From Diphasiastrum complanatum (taxonomy: Eukaryota > Streptophyta > Lycopodiopsida > Lycopodiales > Lycopodiaceae): a DNA stretch of 64,000 nucleotides. The DNA lies in NCBI GenBank assembly GCA_029204225.1, contig CM055111.1, positions 18,027,019 to 18,091,018 on the forward strand, read 5' to 3'. The translations under genes and the position numbers were made by a program. Below the pieces are notes generated by a model, which did no database searches, was not told where the DNA came from, and was given only the letters and a program-made list of their open reading frames with translations. Every line of letters starts with the position of its first letter. Positions within the stretch are counted from its first letter, which is position 1. Positions 11,786 through 21,114 of this stretch are shown piece by piece.

Positions 11786-12325
11786 GATGTTACCTAGGCT
11801 TGCAAATTGAAAGGGACTATGAGGGAGGTAAGTTATACCTTCACCAGTCCAGATACACCCAGAAGATCCTAGAGGACTTTGAGATGCTGAACTGCAAAGG
11901 AGCGAACACTCCAATGCTCGCAAGGACGGTGCTGACGAATGATGATTGTCCAAAGATTGAGGAACAGATGCATCTCACACCTTAGAGGAAGCTAATAGGA
12001 TCACTGATGTACCTTGCTAACAAAATACGTCCTGATATTGCTTATGTAGTATTCAGGATGATCCAATTCTGCACGAATCCAGGCTCGACACATTGGATGA
12101 TTGCAAAATGAATTTTGCAATATCTTCAATTAACGAGGGATTATGGCTTGTGTTATTGTCGTGGTGCATGCTTCAGGCTACTTTCCTATAGCGACGCTAG
12201 CTGGGCATCTCTCAAGGATGACTGTAAAAGCATCTCGGGAGGATGCACCATCGCATCAGGAGCAGCAGGTCTCTGAGTCAACAAGAAGCAAACCGTTGTA
12301 GCCCATCATCCTGTGAAGCAGAATA
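11786..12325 (+). pseudogene. Copia family A RT-RNase H scrap
   Basis: Starts inside RT (RCYLGLQIERDYEGG) and runs through the RT thumb (HQSRYTQKILEDF, LIGSLMYLA) into RNase H (YSDASWASLKDD). It is broken by several stops. It matches 2,560-3,120 in the first family A remnant. It ends at the RNase H motif ending in AEYVA, where it jumps to LTR sequence. Confidence 0.85.
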
Positions 12326-12640
12326 TGTTGCCAATGCACTGCATGGATTTGAATGCAGTGCTTGAAAAAGCAGGGGAAGTTCAATATAGATAATTTCTCT
12401 TGTTGTGTCTGATCTAGTATGCAAATGCTTCTGTTGTTAATCGTGTGTCTGAGTTTTTTTTTTTCTCGTTCATTTTAATTCCGCACCTTGGTTGAAACTA
12501 TGTTGAATGATGCATTAATTTTATAAACGTAGATCAGTAGAGCAGCTTGATTACATTCTGGAGGATTGTAGGAGTGATTCAGCTGGCAGTGTCCAGTGAT
12601 CGCATCTAAACTCCATCCGAGTCGCAAGAGGATTGTGGTT
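12326..12640 (+). repeat. Partial Copia family A LTR
   Basis: Matches 38,850-39,130, the 3' part of the family A 5' LTR (shared words TAAACGTAGATCAG and GTGATTCAGCTGGCAG). It is joined to RNase H sequence by a deletion across ATGCCAATGCACT-like text, which suggests a microhomology deletion. Confidence 0.75.
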
Positions 12641-12852
12641 CCTTCGTGGAAGCTTCGCGACTGCAAAACCCAAATCGCGATACACGAACCTGATTCCTCA
12701 TCAAGAACGTCGCACAAAAGATCGCGAGTTCTAACCTAAATATGAATTTACAAAGTGCATGTAGGGCTTTACATGAATTTAGGCACTATAACATATTTAC
12801 ATGTACAATATAAACAATAATTTTGGATAATGTGGGATCATGAGGCTCCACA
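12641..12852 (-). repeat. Truncated LTR of histone-bearing element H
   Basis: If Copia E1 is removed, this stretch becomes contiguous with 17,975 onward. Read on the minus strand, the H coding frame then runs into GAGGAAGGGGATA (purine tract) followed by TGTGGAGCC, a normal LTR opening, at 12,852. The left limit is uncertain; only about 200 bp of LTR remain before family A sequence. Confidence 0.5.
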
Positions 12853-12853
12853 T
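12849..12853 (+). repeat. Target-site duplication of E1, left
   Basis: CACAT directly precedes the E1 5' LTR and is repeated exactly at 17,970-17,974. The five-base length fits Copia integration. Confidence 0.9.
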
Positions 12854-13673
12854 TGTGAGAAATTGGCAAAAATCTAGCTTGGTATTTTTTATGATAGAAG
12901 TTTGTAAGTGAATCTCACATGTGTGGAGGATGTTCCCACATGTTGAGAATTGTAAAGTAAATCAAAATGTTTGATATAGGGGTCTCATAGAATTTCATAG
13001 TCAAGCATTTAGGTGTAGGATTTTGATAGGGTCAAATTTGGCATAGATGGCAAATTATCCATTTCCACTTGTAATGCCAATATTGAGCCAAAATAGAGCC
13101 AAACTTGTGCCAATTAGAGTGTAGACAAGTTTCATGCTTTTGTTTGATGAAGCTTAAGTGGTCCAATAGGATTCAGAGGTGGAACCTTGTGAGGTCCAAT
13201 AGAAAATTGAGGTGTGCTTGAATATAGTCCAATAGAATTTAGAGGTGCATGGATCAATGGTCCAATAAGATTAAGAGGTGGAAAAGTGTGATCCAATCAT
13301 AGTTAAGCATAGTGGTAGCTCATGAATCTATTAGTATCATTGTACTCCTCCTTTTGGATCTAATTGATTTTGAGATTGAGTGGATTTTGAGTGTCATTGA
13401 ATTTCTAGCTTTCTCTCTCTACCCGAGAGCTCATGATGCATTTTCTCCCTCTACCCGAGGAGAGCAGCTTGTTTTTACTTAGAATACTTTTGGAACACTT
13501 CCCACACGTGTGAGTGAGAGTTGGAAGTGATTGAATGCATGTAGTAGTGTGTTTTTGCCATAGAATCAAAGATAGATCTTGAATCTCAATCTAGTCTTGA
13601 TCTTGGTGCATCTACACACCTTAGGAGATCACAAGTACATGTAGTGGACAATCTACACGTGTGAAATTCAACA
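12854..13673 (+). repeat. Copia E1 5' LTR
   Basis: 820 bp from TGTGAGAAAT to TTCAACA. It is nearly identical to the 3' LTR (17,151-17,969) and to the inverted LTR at 31,572-32,391. It contains CTACCCGAGAGCTCATGATG and the related CTACCCGAGGAGAGC, and a CACACGTGTGAG motif. The low divergence between the two LTRs suggests recent insertion. Confidence 0.93.
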
Positions 13674-13685
13674 TGGTATCAGAGC
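13674..13685 (+). promoter_or_regulatory. E1 primer-binding site (initiator Met tRNA)
   Basis: TGGTATCAGAGC immediately follows the 5' LTR and is the standard plant Copia priming site complementary to the tRNA-iMet 3' end. The same site is seen inverted at 31,561-31,571 and at 39,168. Confidence 0.92.
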
Positions 13686-14430
13686 CTACCTAAGGTTACC
13701 ATGCATTTTGATCCATTTGAGTGAGAACTATTCATCAATCTTGAGCTAGAAATTGTCAAGGCCCATTTTCCTAGTTATCTTGTTCAATTTTGGATCAAAA
13801 GAGATCAAAAGGACATTGATTGGGTCTGACCTGGTACTGTACGGAATCAGGTGCTCAGACATGTGTGAGGAACATCCAATTTCAGTTTGGGATTTTTCTT
13901 TCATGTTTGATCCAAAAATCTTGCTAGATAGCTTGTTTTGAAGTTATTTTTGTCTAGTTTCTACTGCAATCAGTTTCATTCCATTTGGTTGAGCCAATCA
14001 AAAGTTATAAGCTTTTGAAGAGGGCTAGGTAGGGCACCTAGACCTGGGTGGACACATTTGGTTTGGTCAAAAGATTGCTTGTTTGATCCAAAATCACAGT
14101 TGAATGCTTACCAATCTCATCTATATGTGATCTAGGCATTGTTTTGAGATCTTAGCCATTTTGTTTCATGCAATATCATTGTATTTGAGTCAAATTTGGT
14201 TTCTTAGTGTATTTCACACGTGCTAAGAGTGTTTGATCCTAACTTTGCCCATACTCCATCATTTGATGTGAAGTAGATCTAGTTTTGGAGCGATTGAGAT
14301 AGCTAGTGAGAATCATCTCACAGTTTGTTGCAAGATCTTGCATAGGAGATGGTAGCACACCATTATTGGATCCTATAGTGAGAGAGAAGCAACATTTTTT
14401 GTTCATCACTTTTATTTATCTCCACTTTAC
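13686..14430 (+). other. E1 untranslated leader
   Basis: About 745 bp between the primer site and the gag start. No convincing gene. It is shared nearly unchanged with E2 (30,815-31,560, inverted), so it probably holds packaging or translation signals. Confidence 0.5.
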
Positions 14431-16767
14431 ATGACTTCAATGAGTTCATACTTGTTGCAACCAAGTGAGAGATTGTCTACTTCCAATTATTCAATATGGA
14501 AGTTGAGGATGGAGTCCATCTTGATACTCCAAGATGTGATGGACATTGTACTTGGGATTGAGGAGGATCCTCAAGTCCTTCAAGAAGTACAAAAATACAA
14601 GAAGAGAGCTAGGATGGCTCTCCACTACATTAAGATGGATGTCTCTAATGAGATATTGAGGGAGATTGGTGATTGTTCTACATCCAAGGAAGCTTGGGAT
14701 TGTCTCAAGTCCATCTATGAGGCTAAGAACACCTCTAGGCTCCTCACTCTTAGAAATCAAATATTTCAAAGTAGTAAAAAGAGTGATGAGAGTGCATCTA
14801 ATTATGTTTTGAGAGTCAGGGATATTCATAGGGAGCTTGCATGTATTGGTGACTCAATCAATCAAAGTGAGCTAGTCCAAGTCATTCTCAATGGCTTGAG
14901 AGATGAATATGACAACCTTGTCCAATCCTATGCTATTAAGGAGGAGCTACCAAGTTTGGAGGCCCTTCAAAGTGTGCTTATTTCTGAAGAATCAAGACAA
15001 GAGTACAAACTCTTGAGGATGGAAAAGCTATCACTCAATCATGATGATGGCAAAGTTCTATTTGCCAAGCACAAAGAGAGGAGTAAGAAGCAACACCATC
15101 ACTTCTCTAATGACAAAGCTAAAGACCAAGATGGAGAGGAGGAGGATACCTCTCATGCTTCTAATTCAAATCTCAAGAAGAAGATGATCAAGTGCTTTTA
15201 TTGTGGCAAGAAAGGCCATTATGCCACCAATTGCTTCAAGAAGAAGAATCAACTCAATCAAGCCAACATCACCAATGAGAAAGAAGACTATATTGCAAGT
15301 GATGGAGAAGGCTCTCTTATGGCATCAAGCTTCTCCTCTTCCACCTTCAACAAGGATGACTCATGGTATATTGATAGTGGAGCATCTTCACATATGTGTG
15401 GCTCCAAGCACTTTTTTTCATCTATTATGCCTTATGATGGAGTCAAGAAGACCATATACTTTGCAAGTAAGCATGAGTGCAATATTGAAGGAGTAGGGAT
15501 TATTCCCTTGAAGCTTGCATCTTCTAAAGATCTCTTTCTCAACAATGTTCTTTTTGTCCCAAAGCTTATAAAGAACATCTTAAGTGTTGGCCAACTTCTT
15601 GATAGTGGCTTTGATGTCAATTTCAATATTGACAATTGTGTGATTAAGAAGGATGGTGAGATTCTTGCATATGGATCAAGATTTGAAGGCATCTACAAAT
15701 TGGATCCAAGTGAGAGTGCAAACTCTCTTGATGTTTCTTATATTTCCAAAATTTCAAAGGAGGAGGATGACACAAGATGCACATATCTTCTCTCTTCAAG
15801 TATTATGGTGTATGATTATTCCTTATTAGTCAAAGCATATGTTGAGAAGAAATTCTCATTGAAGATCAAAGCTTTGAGGAGTATCGGAGCTCTTGAAGGA
15901 ATAGCACCATATGAAGTTTTATTCAAGATGAAGCCTAAGGTTGATCACCTTAGTGAACTTGGTAGTGCTTGCTTTGCACATATTCCCTTGGAAACAAGAA
16001 GGAAGGATGATCCAAGCTCATGGATCATGATTGGATACTCATCCATCAAGGAGGCCTTTACTGTCTTTACACTCTCTATTTCAAATGTGATCGTGAATAG
16101 AGATGTCATATTGCATGAAGATTCAATCTTGGAAGTGGCCGAGATCAAGGCTTCTCAAGAAGCATCACAAGTTATCCTTTTTGAAGGTATTCAAGTTATG
16201 ATGGGGCCAATGTGTGAGGAGGAGTTTCTTCTTCATATGATTTCAAGAAGATCTTCAAGATGCATGGCCGAGTATTTATGGCTCACCTTACATGGCAAAG
16301 AGGGGCATCTTTCATGTTGTATCTACTACAACACATTCATATATGCTTCTCTTCCTTTGCTTGAAATGCTATCTTGCTTCATTGAATTTTTTGGATCTCA
16401 AAGTTCAAGAAAAGCTATACTAGTTTTGTATGATGCTTATGGTATGGACATGTTTCTTGTCATTATTGACTTAGCTGTGTTTCCAATACTTTTTGAAAGC
16501 AAGATATTGTATTGTCAAAAGTATGCTCTTGGTTCTAGTAAGAACAAGATTGAGCTTGGTACTCACTTTTTTGAAAATCATGTTTTCACATGTTTTGAGG
16601 CAAATTGTAAACTCCTCTTGAGATTAAGTGAAGCATCCAAAGTGGACACTTACATCCTTGAGAGAGTAACTAGCCTAAAAAAGATCAAGATAGTCTTTGA
16701 TATCAAGATTAGATCCATCATGGATATAGTTACTCTCAAGACTAGTCCATCATTATATGTGGACTAG
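14431..16767 (+). CDS. E1 gag-protease polyprotein without RT or integrase core
   Basis: A single open frame of 778 codons. The N-terminal 200 residues are a Copia-type gag (UBN2-like; WKLRMESILI, AWDCLKSIYEA, LNGLRDEYDNLVQSY). A zinc knuckle CFYCGKKGHYATNC lies near residue 255, and the protease motif WYIDSGASSHM near 312. GAG-pre-integrase follows (LFVPKLIKNILSVGQLLDSG). The frame then jumps from about residue 480 straight to the integrase C-terminal region (YEVLFKMKPKVDHL, then SIKEAFTVF, VNRDVI). The catalytic DDE core is absent. The last 200 residues show no RT or RNase H motifs. The deletion is shared with E2, so it defines the family. It likely forms particles and depends on enzymes from another Copia element. 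Confidence 0.88.
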   Translation: MTSMSSYLLQPSERLSTSNYSIWKLRMESILILQDVMDIVLGIEEDPQVLQEVQKYKKRARMALHYIKMDVSNEILREIGDCSTSKEAWDCLKSIYEAKNTSRLLTLRNQIFQSSKKSDESASNYVLRVRDIHRELACIGDSINQSELVQVILNGLRDEYDNLVQSYAIKEELPSLEALQSVLISEESRQEYKLLRMEKLSLNHDDGKVLFAKHKERSKKQHHHFSNDKAKDQDGEEEDTSHASNSNLKKKMIKCFYCGKKGHYATNCFKKKNQLNQANITNEKEDYIASDGEGSLMASSFSSSTFNKDDSWYIDSGASSHMCGSKHFFSSIMPYDGVKKTIYFASKHECNIEGVGIIPLKLASSKDLFLNNVLFVPKLIKNILSVGQLLDSGFDVNFNIDNCVIKKDGEILAYGSRFEGIYKLDPSESANSLDVSYISKISKEEDDTRCTYLLSSSIMVYDYSLLVKAYVEKKFSLKIKALRSIGALEGIAPYEVLFKMKPKVDHLSELGSACFAHIPLETRRKDDPSSWIMIGYSSIKEAFTVFTLSISNVIVNRDVILHEDSILEVAEIKASQEASQVILFEGIQVMMGPMCEEEFLLHMISRRSSRCMAEYLWLTLHGKEGHLSCCIYYNTFIYASLPLLEMLSCFIEFFGSQSSRKAILVLYDAYGMDMFLVIIDLAVFPILFESKILYCQKYALGSSKNKIELGTHFFENHVFTCFEANCKLLLRLSEASKVDTYILERVTSLKKIKIVFDIKIRSIMDIVTLKTSPSLYVD

Positions 16768-17134
16768 TCGAGCTAGAAAGCATAAGCTTGATAATCATCA
16801 TTGTTTCACATCTTATGATCTTGATCTCCATGATCCTTATGAGGCTTGGAAGCCTCATATTTCTCTATTTATGGTGCATCCATCATGCAAGTGGAACTTT
16901 CAAGGCAAAGATCATCATCAAGCATGGAGGAAGCCCATGATAATAGTGGCATATTGGTGGAGCACTCTTCAAAGGCATTGGCAAGAGATCTCTACCAAAG
17001 AGATCTTATCATGGATATGGTGAGGGTGCTGCTATGATGGATCCCTTGGCTGATCTTCACTTCTTATGCATACCAAAGGATCCACTCAAAAATATTTACA
17101 AACTTCTCAAGTGATCTAGTACCTTTCCAAGCTA
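16768..17134 (+). other. E1 non-coding 3' region
   Basis: Between the stop codon and the purine tract. Short frames encode scraps reminiscent of a degraded pol C-terminus (a DPLADLH-like segment near 17,040), consistent with a deletion of RT and RNase H. Confidence 0.4.
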
Positions 17135-17150
17135 TTTTTTTGAGGAGGAG
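17135..17150 (+). promoter_or_regulatory. E1 polypurine tract
   Basis: TTTTTTTGAGGAGGAG abuts the TGTGAG opening of the 3' LTR, the expected plus-strand priming site. Confidence 0.85.
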
Positions 17151-17969
17151 TGTGAGAAATTGGCAAAAATTTAGCTTGGTATTTTTATGATAGAAGTTTG
17201 CAAGTGAATCTCACATGTGTGGAGGATGTTCCCACGTGTGGATAATTGTAAAGTAAATCAAAATGTTTGATATAGGGGTCTCATAGAATTTCATAGTCAA
17301 GCATTTAGGTGTAGGATGTTGATAGGGTCAAATTTGGCATAGATGGCAAATTATCCATTTCCACTTGTAATGCCAATATTGAGCCAAAATGGAGCCAAAC
17401 TTGTGCCAATTAGAGTGTAGACAAGTGTCATGCTTTTGTTTGATGAAGCTTAAGTGGTCCAATAGGATTTAGAGGTGGAACCTTGTGAGGTCCAATAGAA
17501 AATTGAGGTGTGCTTGAATATAGTCCAATAGAATCTAGAGGTGCATGGATCAATGGTCCAATAGGATTAAAAGGTGGCAAAGTGTGATCCAATCATAGTT
17601 AGGCATAGTGGTAGCTCATGAATCTATTAGTATCATTGTACTCCTCCTTTTGGATCTAATTGATTTTGAGATTGAGTGCATTTTGAGTGTCATTGAATTT
17701 CTAGCTTTCTCTCTCTACCCGAGAGCTCATGATGTATTTTCTCTCTCTACCCGAGGAGAGCAGCTTGTGTTTCCTTAGAATACTTTTGGAACACTTCCCA
17801 CACGTGTGAGTGAGAGTTGGAAGTGATTGAATGCATGTAGTAGTGTGTTTTTGCCATAGAATCAAAGATAGATCTTGAATCTCAATCTAGTCTTGATCTT
17901 GGTGCATCTACACACCTTAGGAGATCACAAGTACATGTAGTGGACAATCCACACGTGAAAAATTCAACA
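17151..17969 (+). repeat. Copia E1 3' LTR
   Basis: 819 bp from TGTGAGAAAT to TTCAACA, followed by the CACAT duplication at 17,970-17,974. It differs from the 5' LTR by only scattered single bases and tiny indels. Confidence 0.93.
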
Positions 17970-17984
17970 CACATATCCCCTTCC

Positions 17985-19802
17985 TCAGCAGTGTAGTGGC
18001 TCGCAAACAAATTGCTTACAATCTTCTTTGTTACTTCCTACTGGTTGGCTTTCTATGGAAAATAGCTTTTGCTCGGGCTTCATTTCATTCATTGACTTGC
18101 CTTTTGTAGCAAGGTAGTAATTGTTCTTCTGGTTGTAATCTTCCTGAAATGATAAATTCAAATAACCTCCCATTCCTTGATTTTCCAATGGTGCAAGGGG
18201 GTTGTCGATCAATGTGTTATTTTCAAGATGAGTGTACCAACTATCCCCAGACAAGATTTCAGACATCTCAGCAGAAGGGACAATTAGTGAGAGGGCTGCA
18301 TATGTATATTTTGGGAATTTTTCTTTAATGTATAATTGTTGAATGGACAAAAGGGCATATGAAATGAGAGAACCAATATTTACATAATTGTAAGTATAGT
18401 ATGGTTTGGTTATTGGGTTAGTAAAGCGAAGTATATCATCTGCTTTAACTTCCTCCAAATAATGAGAATAATTAGCTTCCCAATCTGTGTAGATTTCCCA
18501 CAGATCAAGGAATAATAGCTGACTAGAGACCTTGGAAGGAGTTGGATCAGGTCTAGGAACTACTCAATTAACATCAAAAATGTTAATTGGGTCTAGCTTA
18601 TTCCGATACTCATCCAAAGCTGGAAAAATATTGTTTTCAAATGTTTTTAGATATTCTAGGATATATATATGCAAAGATCCTATAACAACGTGGATATAGT
18701 TAGTTTGCACATTGAGCTTATTCTGAACAATGGCAAGAGCAAAGATACATTTTTGGTGCACTGTTAGTTTGGCCCAAAAAGTGTTTAGGCTAGAAAAAAT
18801 CCAAGGGCTTTCCCATTGTTCTTTTGTATAACCAAAAAGTTTTGGTAAAAGAAGGTAATCCATTCTCCATTGGAGTTCTGGACTATTAAAAGGTAGAAGA
18901 AAAAATGTTAGTTCTTGTTGGAATGTCTGAAATTCTGTCTTTAGTAGTGAATACACTACCTTGTTCTTCCTCTCGACAGCTCCACTGTGTGATGCTTCAG
19001 CCTGCTACAAAATAATTGGTAGAGTTGCTGGTTGGTCTAAAGAAGCTATGTCACTGGTTGCTTTTGGCTTCACAGCATCCTCAGGGTCAGTCTGCACGTC
19101 TTGATCTTTCTGGATTTGCTTAAAAACAATATCTATCTAGATGGCCTTCTCTGATGTATCTTTAACTAGCTCATCCATCTGCATAGACTAGTCTTGGCGC
19201 TGGACATGTTCTTTATCTTCAAAATTCTGGATTTGGCTTGATTGAAACTTAGCCTCTTCCAGTTCTTCTTTCAATTTCTCATATGAAACCATCTAGGGTT
19301 GCAAATATTGCAGTTGGAAGGTCTGGATAATTTTTTCTTGAATACCTTACAAGTTGTTGGGTCGATCCTGTATCTCCCATGAGATACACAAGCTCCCAAT
19401 GTGACTTCGGCACTTATCCGCCATAGAATTGTCTCTTTGGCTTGTTTCTTATAGATTTGGTTGCCTTTCCTTAGTAGAGTCTGTAGAATTCTACAGCTAG
19501 GCAACAGAGTCCTGAAGCTGCTTTGATTTGCTTGGGCACTCTCCTTGTTGGTAATGGCATTGCTAAGTTTGTCGCTCAGCTCCTCGTTACTACTCTGCAA
19601 AGTAGCTCGTGCAACATCTGACTCAGAGCTCAAGAAGACACGGGTCTCTTGGCCGAGATATGTCCAGGAGGAAGGGAGATAGCTGGCCTTCGAGATCCAG
19701 CCTTCTTGGGGACAGCTTGCTTCTCTTCCTCCTAGAGGTAGTAGGCATGTTGGTTCTATCAAGAGGTAGGTCTCTAGAGGTGCTGGCATTATCAACATGC
19801 AG
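17985..19802 (-). pseudogene. Element H: linker, coiled coil and novel helical domain
   Basis: Downstream continuation of the H3-like frame. First a basic linker (SRRKRSKLSPRR, a likely nuclear signal), then a coiled-coil segment (SSNEELSDKLSNAI; YEKLKEELEEAKFQ), then a helical module with PELQWRMDYLLLPKLFG, an Ile-Gly-Ser-x-x-Ile-Tyr segment and LWEIYTDWEANYSHYLEE. It ends just before a purine tract. Damage: a frameshift near 19,625, another at an A-run near 19,330, in-frame TAG at 19,188-19,190, 19,137-19,139 and 19,005-19,007, and TGA at 18,564-18,566. The stops lie in one common frame, showing that it was one long ORF. A homologue at 54,209-55,560 shares the key motifs. I do not recognise the helical module. 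Confidence 0.75.
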
Positions 19803-20177
19803 ACCAAAATATCTGTCCCGAAGCCTTTTGAGAATTAAGAAATCCTTTGGCATGATGGTGACACGCTTACCATGCACTGCCAAAAGACAAGTATCCTCAA
19901 AAAACTAGGACAGAAAATCATCTGCAGCACCCTGCAAGGCATGCATGGCTGTCACGGCAAAACAAATATCTAGGCCAAGTGACAGAGTGACATTCCATAC
20001 AGATTGGCCGAAAGGAGCCCTAGGGATCAACAATTCAGTTGATCTCTGGAGTTTTCTGATCTCCCTCAGCCAGACCTGCTTCCTGCCACGCCTACAGCCA
20101 GTATCAGGGGGAACACGAGAATGGGATGGCTGTATAGTAGTGATGGCGCGGGCGGTGGATTTGGTCATGACCATCAT
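19803..20177 (-). pseudogene. Histone H3-like domain opening the element H polyprotein
   Basis: From Met at 20,168 (other in-frame ATGs at 20,174 and 20,177), 122 codons read as a histone H3. The tail is TKSTAR (H3: TKQTAR). The alpha-N and alpha-1 region is LREIRKLQRSTELLIPRAPF (H3: [20 protein letters not shown]). Alpha-2 carries ALQGAADDFLS, alpha-3 FFEDTCLLAVHGKRVTIMPKD. Loop 1 has the canonical H3 length, not the longer CENH3 form, although LLIPRAPF resembles CENH3. One in-frame TAG lies at codon 88 (19,905-19,907). The tail is short (about 30 residues before alpha-N) and lacks most acetylated lysines. The same frame continues past the histone end without a stop into a basic linker, so it is a fusion, not a free histone gene. 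The histone identity is very strong; function in the element is unknown. Confidence 0.88.
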
Positions 20178-20483
20178 TCTTTGAAGAAGAAAATTAACAG
20201 AAAGAAGTTTGAACAAAACAAAAGTGGATCAAAACAAAAAACTTTGCGATGAAAGGGCGCTTGAGATCGATACCAGCACTGAATATCGGTTTCGAGCACA
20301 AGATCTATAGAGATTGTTTGTAGAAAAGAGATGCGCGCTCGAAAGCGATATTGCACAGCAGGCGGTATCGGACTCGAGCGCACTGTGAGAGGACGGAAGC
20401 TTGAATTATGAAAGAGCGCACTTGAGAGCGATATCGAGAGCTAAAAGCGAAAATTTTGCGAAAAAAAATGAAAATTCCGAGGA

Positions 20484-20492
20484 CTTATATAG
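20484..20492 (-). promoter_or_regulatory. TATA box upstream of the H3-like ORF
   Basis: On the minus strand this reads CTATATAAG, about 310 bases before the H3-like ATG. The G-box-rich repeats lie just upstream of it, giving a plausible promoter order. No transcript evidence is available. Confidence 0.45.
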
Positions 20493-20499
20493 ACGAAAT

Positions 20500-20745
20500 T
20501 TTTGCACATGTAAAAAGACGGCCGAGACATGTGTCATCAGATGATTAGACCACGTGGAATGTCTGTACTAACAATGATGAGCCAAGTATGAGGCCACGTG
20601 GGCTGAGACACGTGTGCGAATACCTAATCGACACGTGTCATTCACGCACGTGACAGATGTTAGATCAATCATACTACGACACATTTATTTTGGCTAATCA
20701 CAAGTTGATACGTGTTCCTTCGCCAGTCCTCCACACGTGCAATTT
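20500..20745. repeat. G-box-rich repeat, unit 1
   Basis: About 245 bp with many CACGTG/ACGTG cores (GACCACGTGG, CCACGTGGGCTGAGACACGTG, CGACACGTGTCATTC). It recurs as a diverged direct repeat at 21,115-21,360, about 611 bp away. CACGTG is the classic plant bZIP/bHLH target. Confidence 0.75.
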
Positions 20746-21114
20746 TTTTTTATAAATATGTCTTTTTTGGGCTCATATTTTCACGCAAATTCATGATTGC
20801 ATTGCCAGATATCAATTTCAAACGCACCGCTTGCTCTCATTACATCTTGTTGGCTAATATGCGCTTGGATCCGATACTACAACGTCCAGTTTCGCTTTGG
20901 AGCGCGTCTTGCAACCCTTTTCTTTTCTGCTCGTTTTCCTTGCGCTCGGATCCGATACTCCAACTTCAAATATCTCTCTCGAGCGCACGTTGATTTGATG
21001 TGCTTGTCGGACCTAGGGTTTGCGCCTGAGAGCGATATTTGGAACTTCAGTTCTGTTATTTTTGTTTAAAATGCTAATTTTGAATCTAGTTTGCTTTCTT
21101 TTTTTAATGGATTT

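Larger units (their letters stand above)
12854..17969 (+). mobile_element. Complete non-autonomous Copia element E1
   Basis: A full LTR element of 5,116 bp: LTR, primer site, one gag-protease ORF, purine tract, LTR, exact 5-bp target duplication. It lacks reverse transcriptase, RNase H and the integrase core. It inserted precisely at the internal/LTR border of element H. The related but truncated E2 lies inverted at 29.1-32.4 kb. Confidence 0.92.
20240..21070. promoter_or_regulatory. Leader region with recurring GAGCGC and GCGATATC-type words
   Basis: The region before the H3-like start repeats variants of GCTCGAGCGCAC, GAGAGCGATATC and GGATCCGATACT on both strands (for example near 20,335, 20,375, 20,430, 20,865, 20,940, 20,980 and 21,030). 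The words are too regular for random sequence. They may be decayed tandem units of a 5' LTR or leader. Confidence 0.45.

Noticed and set aside
19803-20177. A CENH3 (centromeric histone) assignment for the H3-like domain
   Set aside because: LLIPRAPF and DFLS look CENH3-like, but loop 1 has the ordinary H3 length and the tail begins like canonical H3 (TKSTAR). The origin is left open.
17985-20177. An ordinary host histone gene
   Set aside because: The frame does not end at the histone C-terminus but runs on into a linker, coiled coil and a module also found in the spacer copy, and it ends at a purine tract/LTR border.
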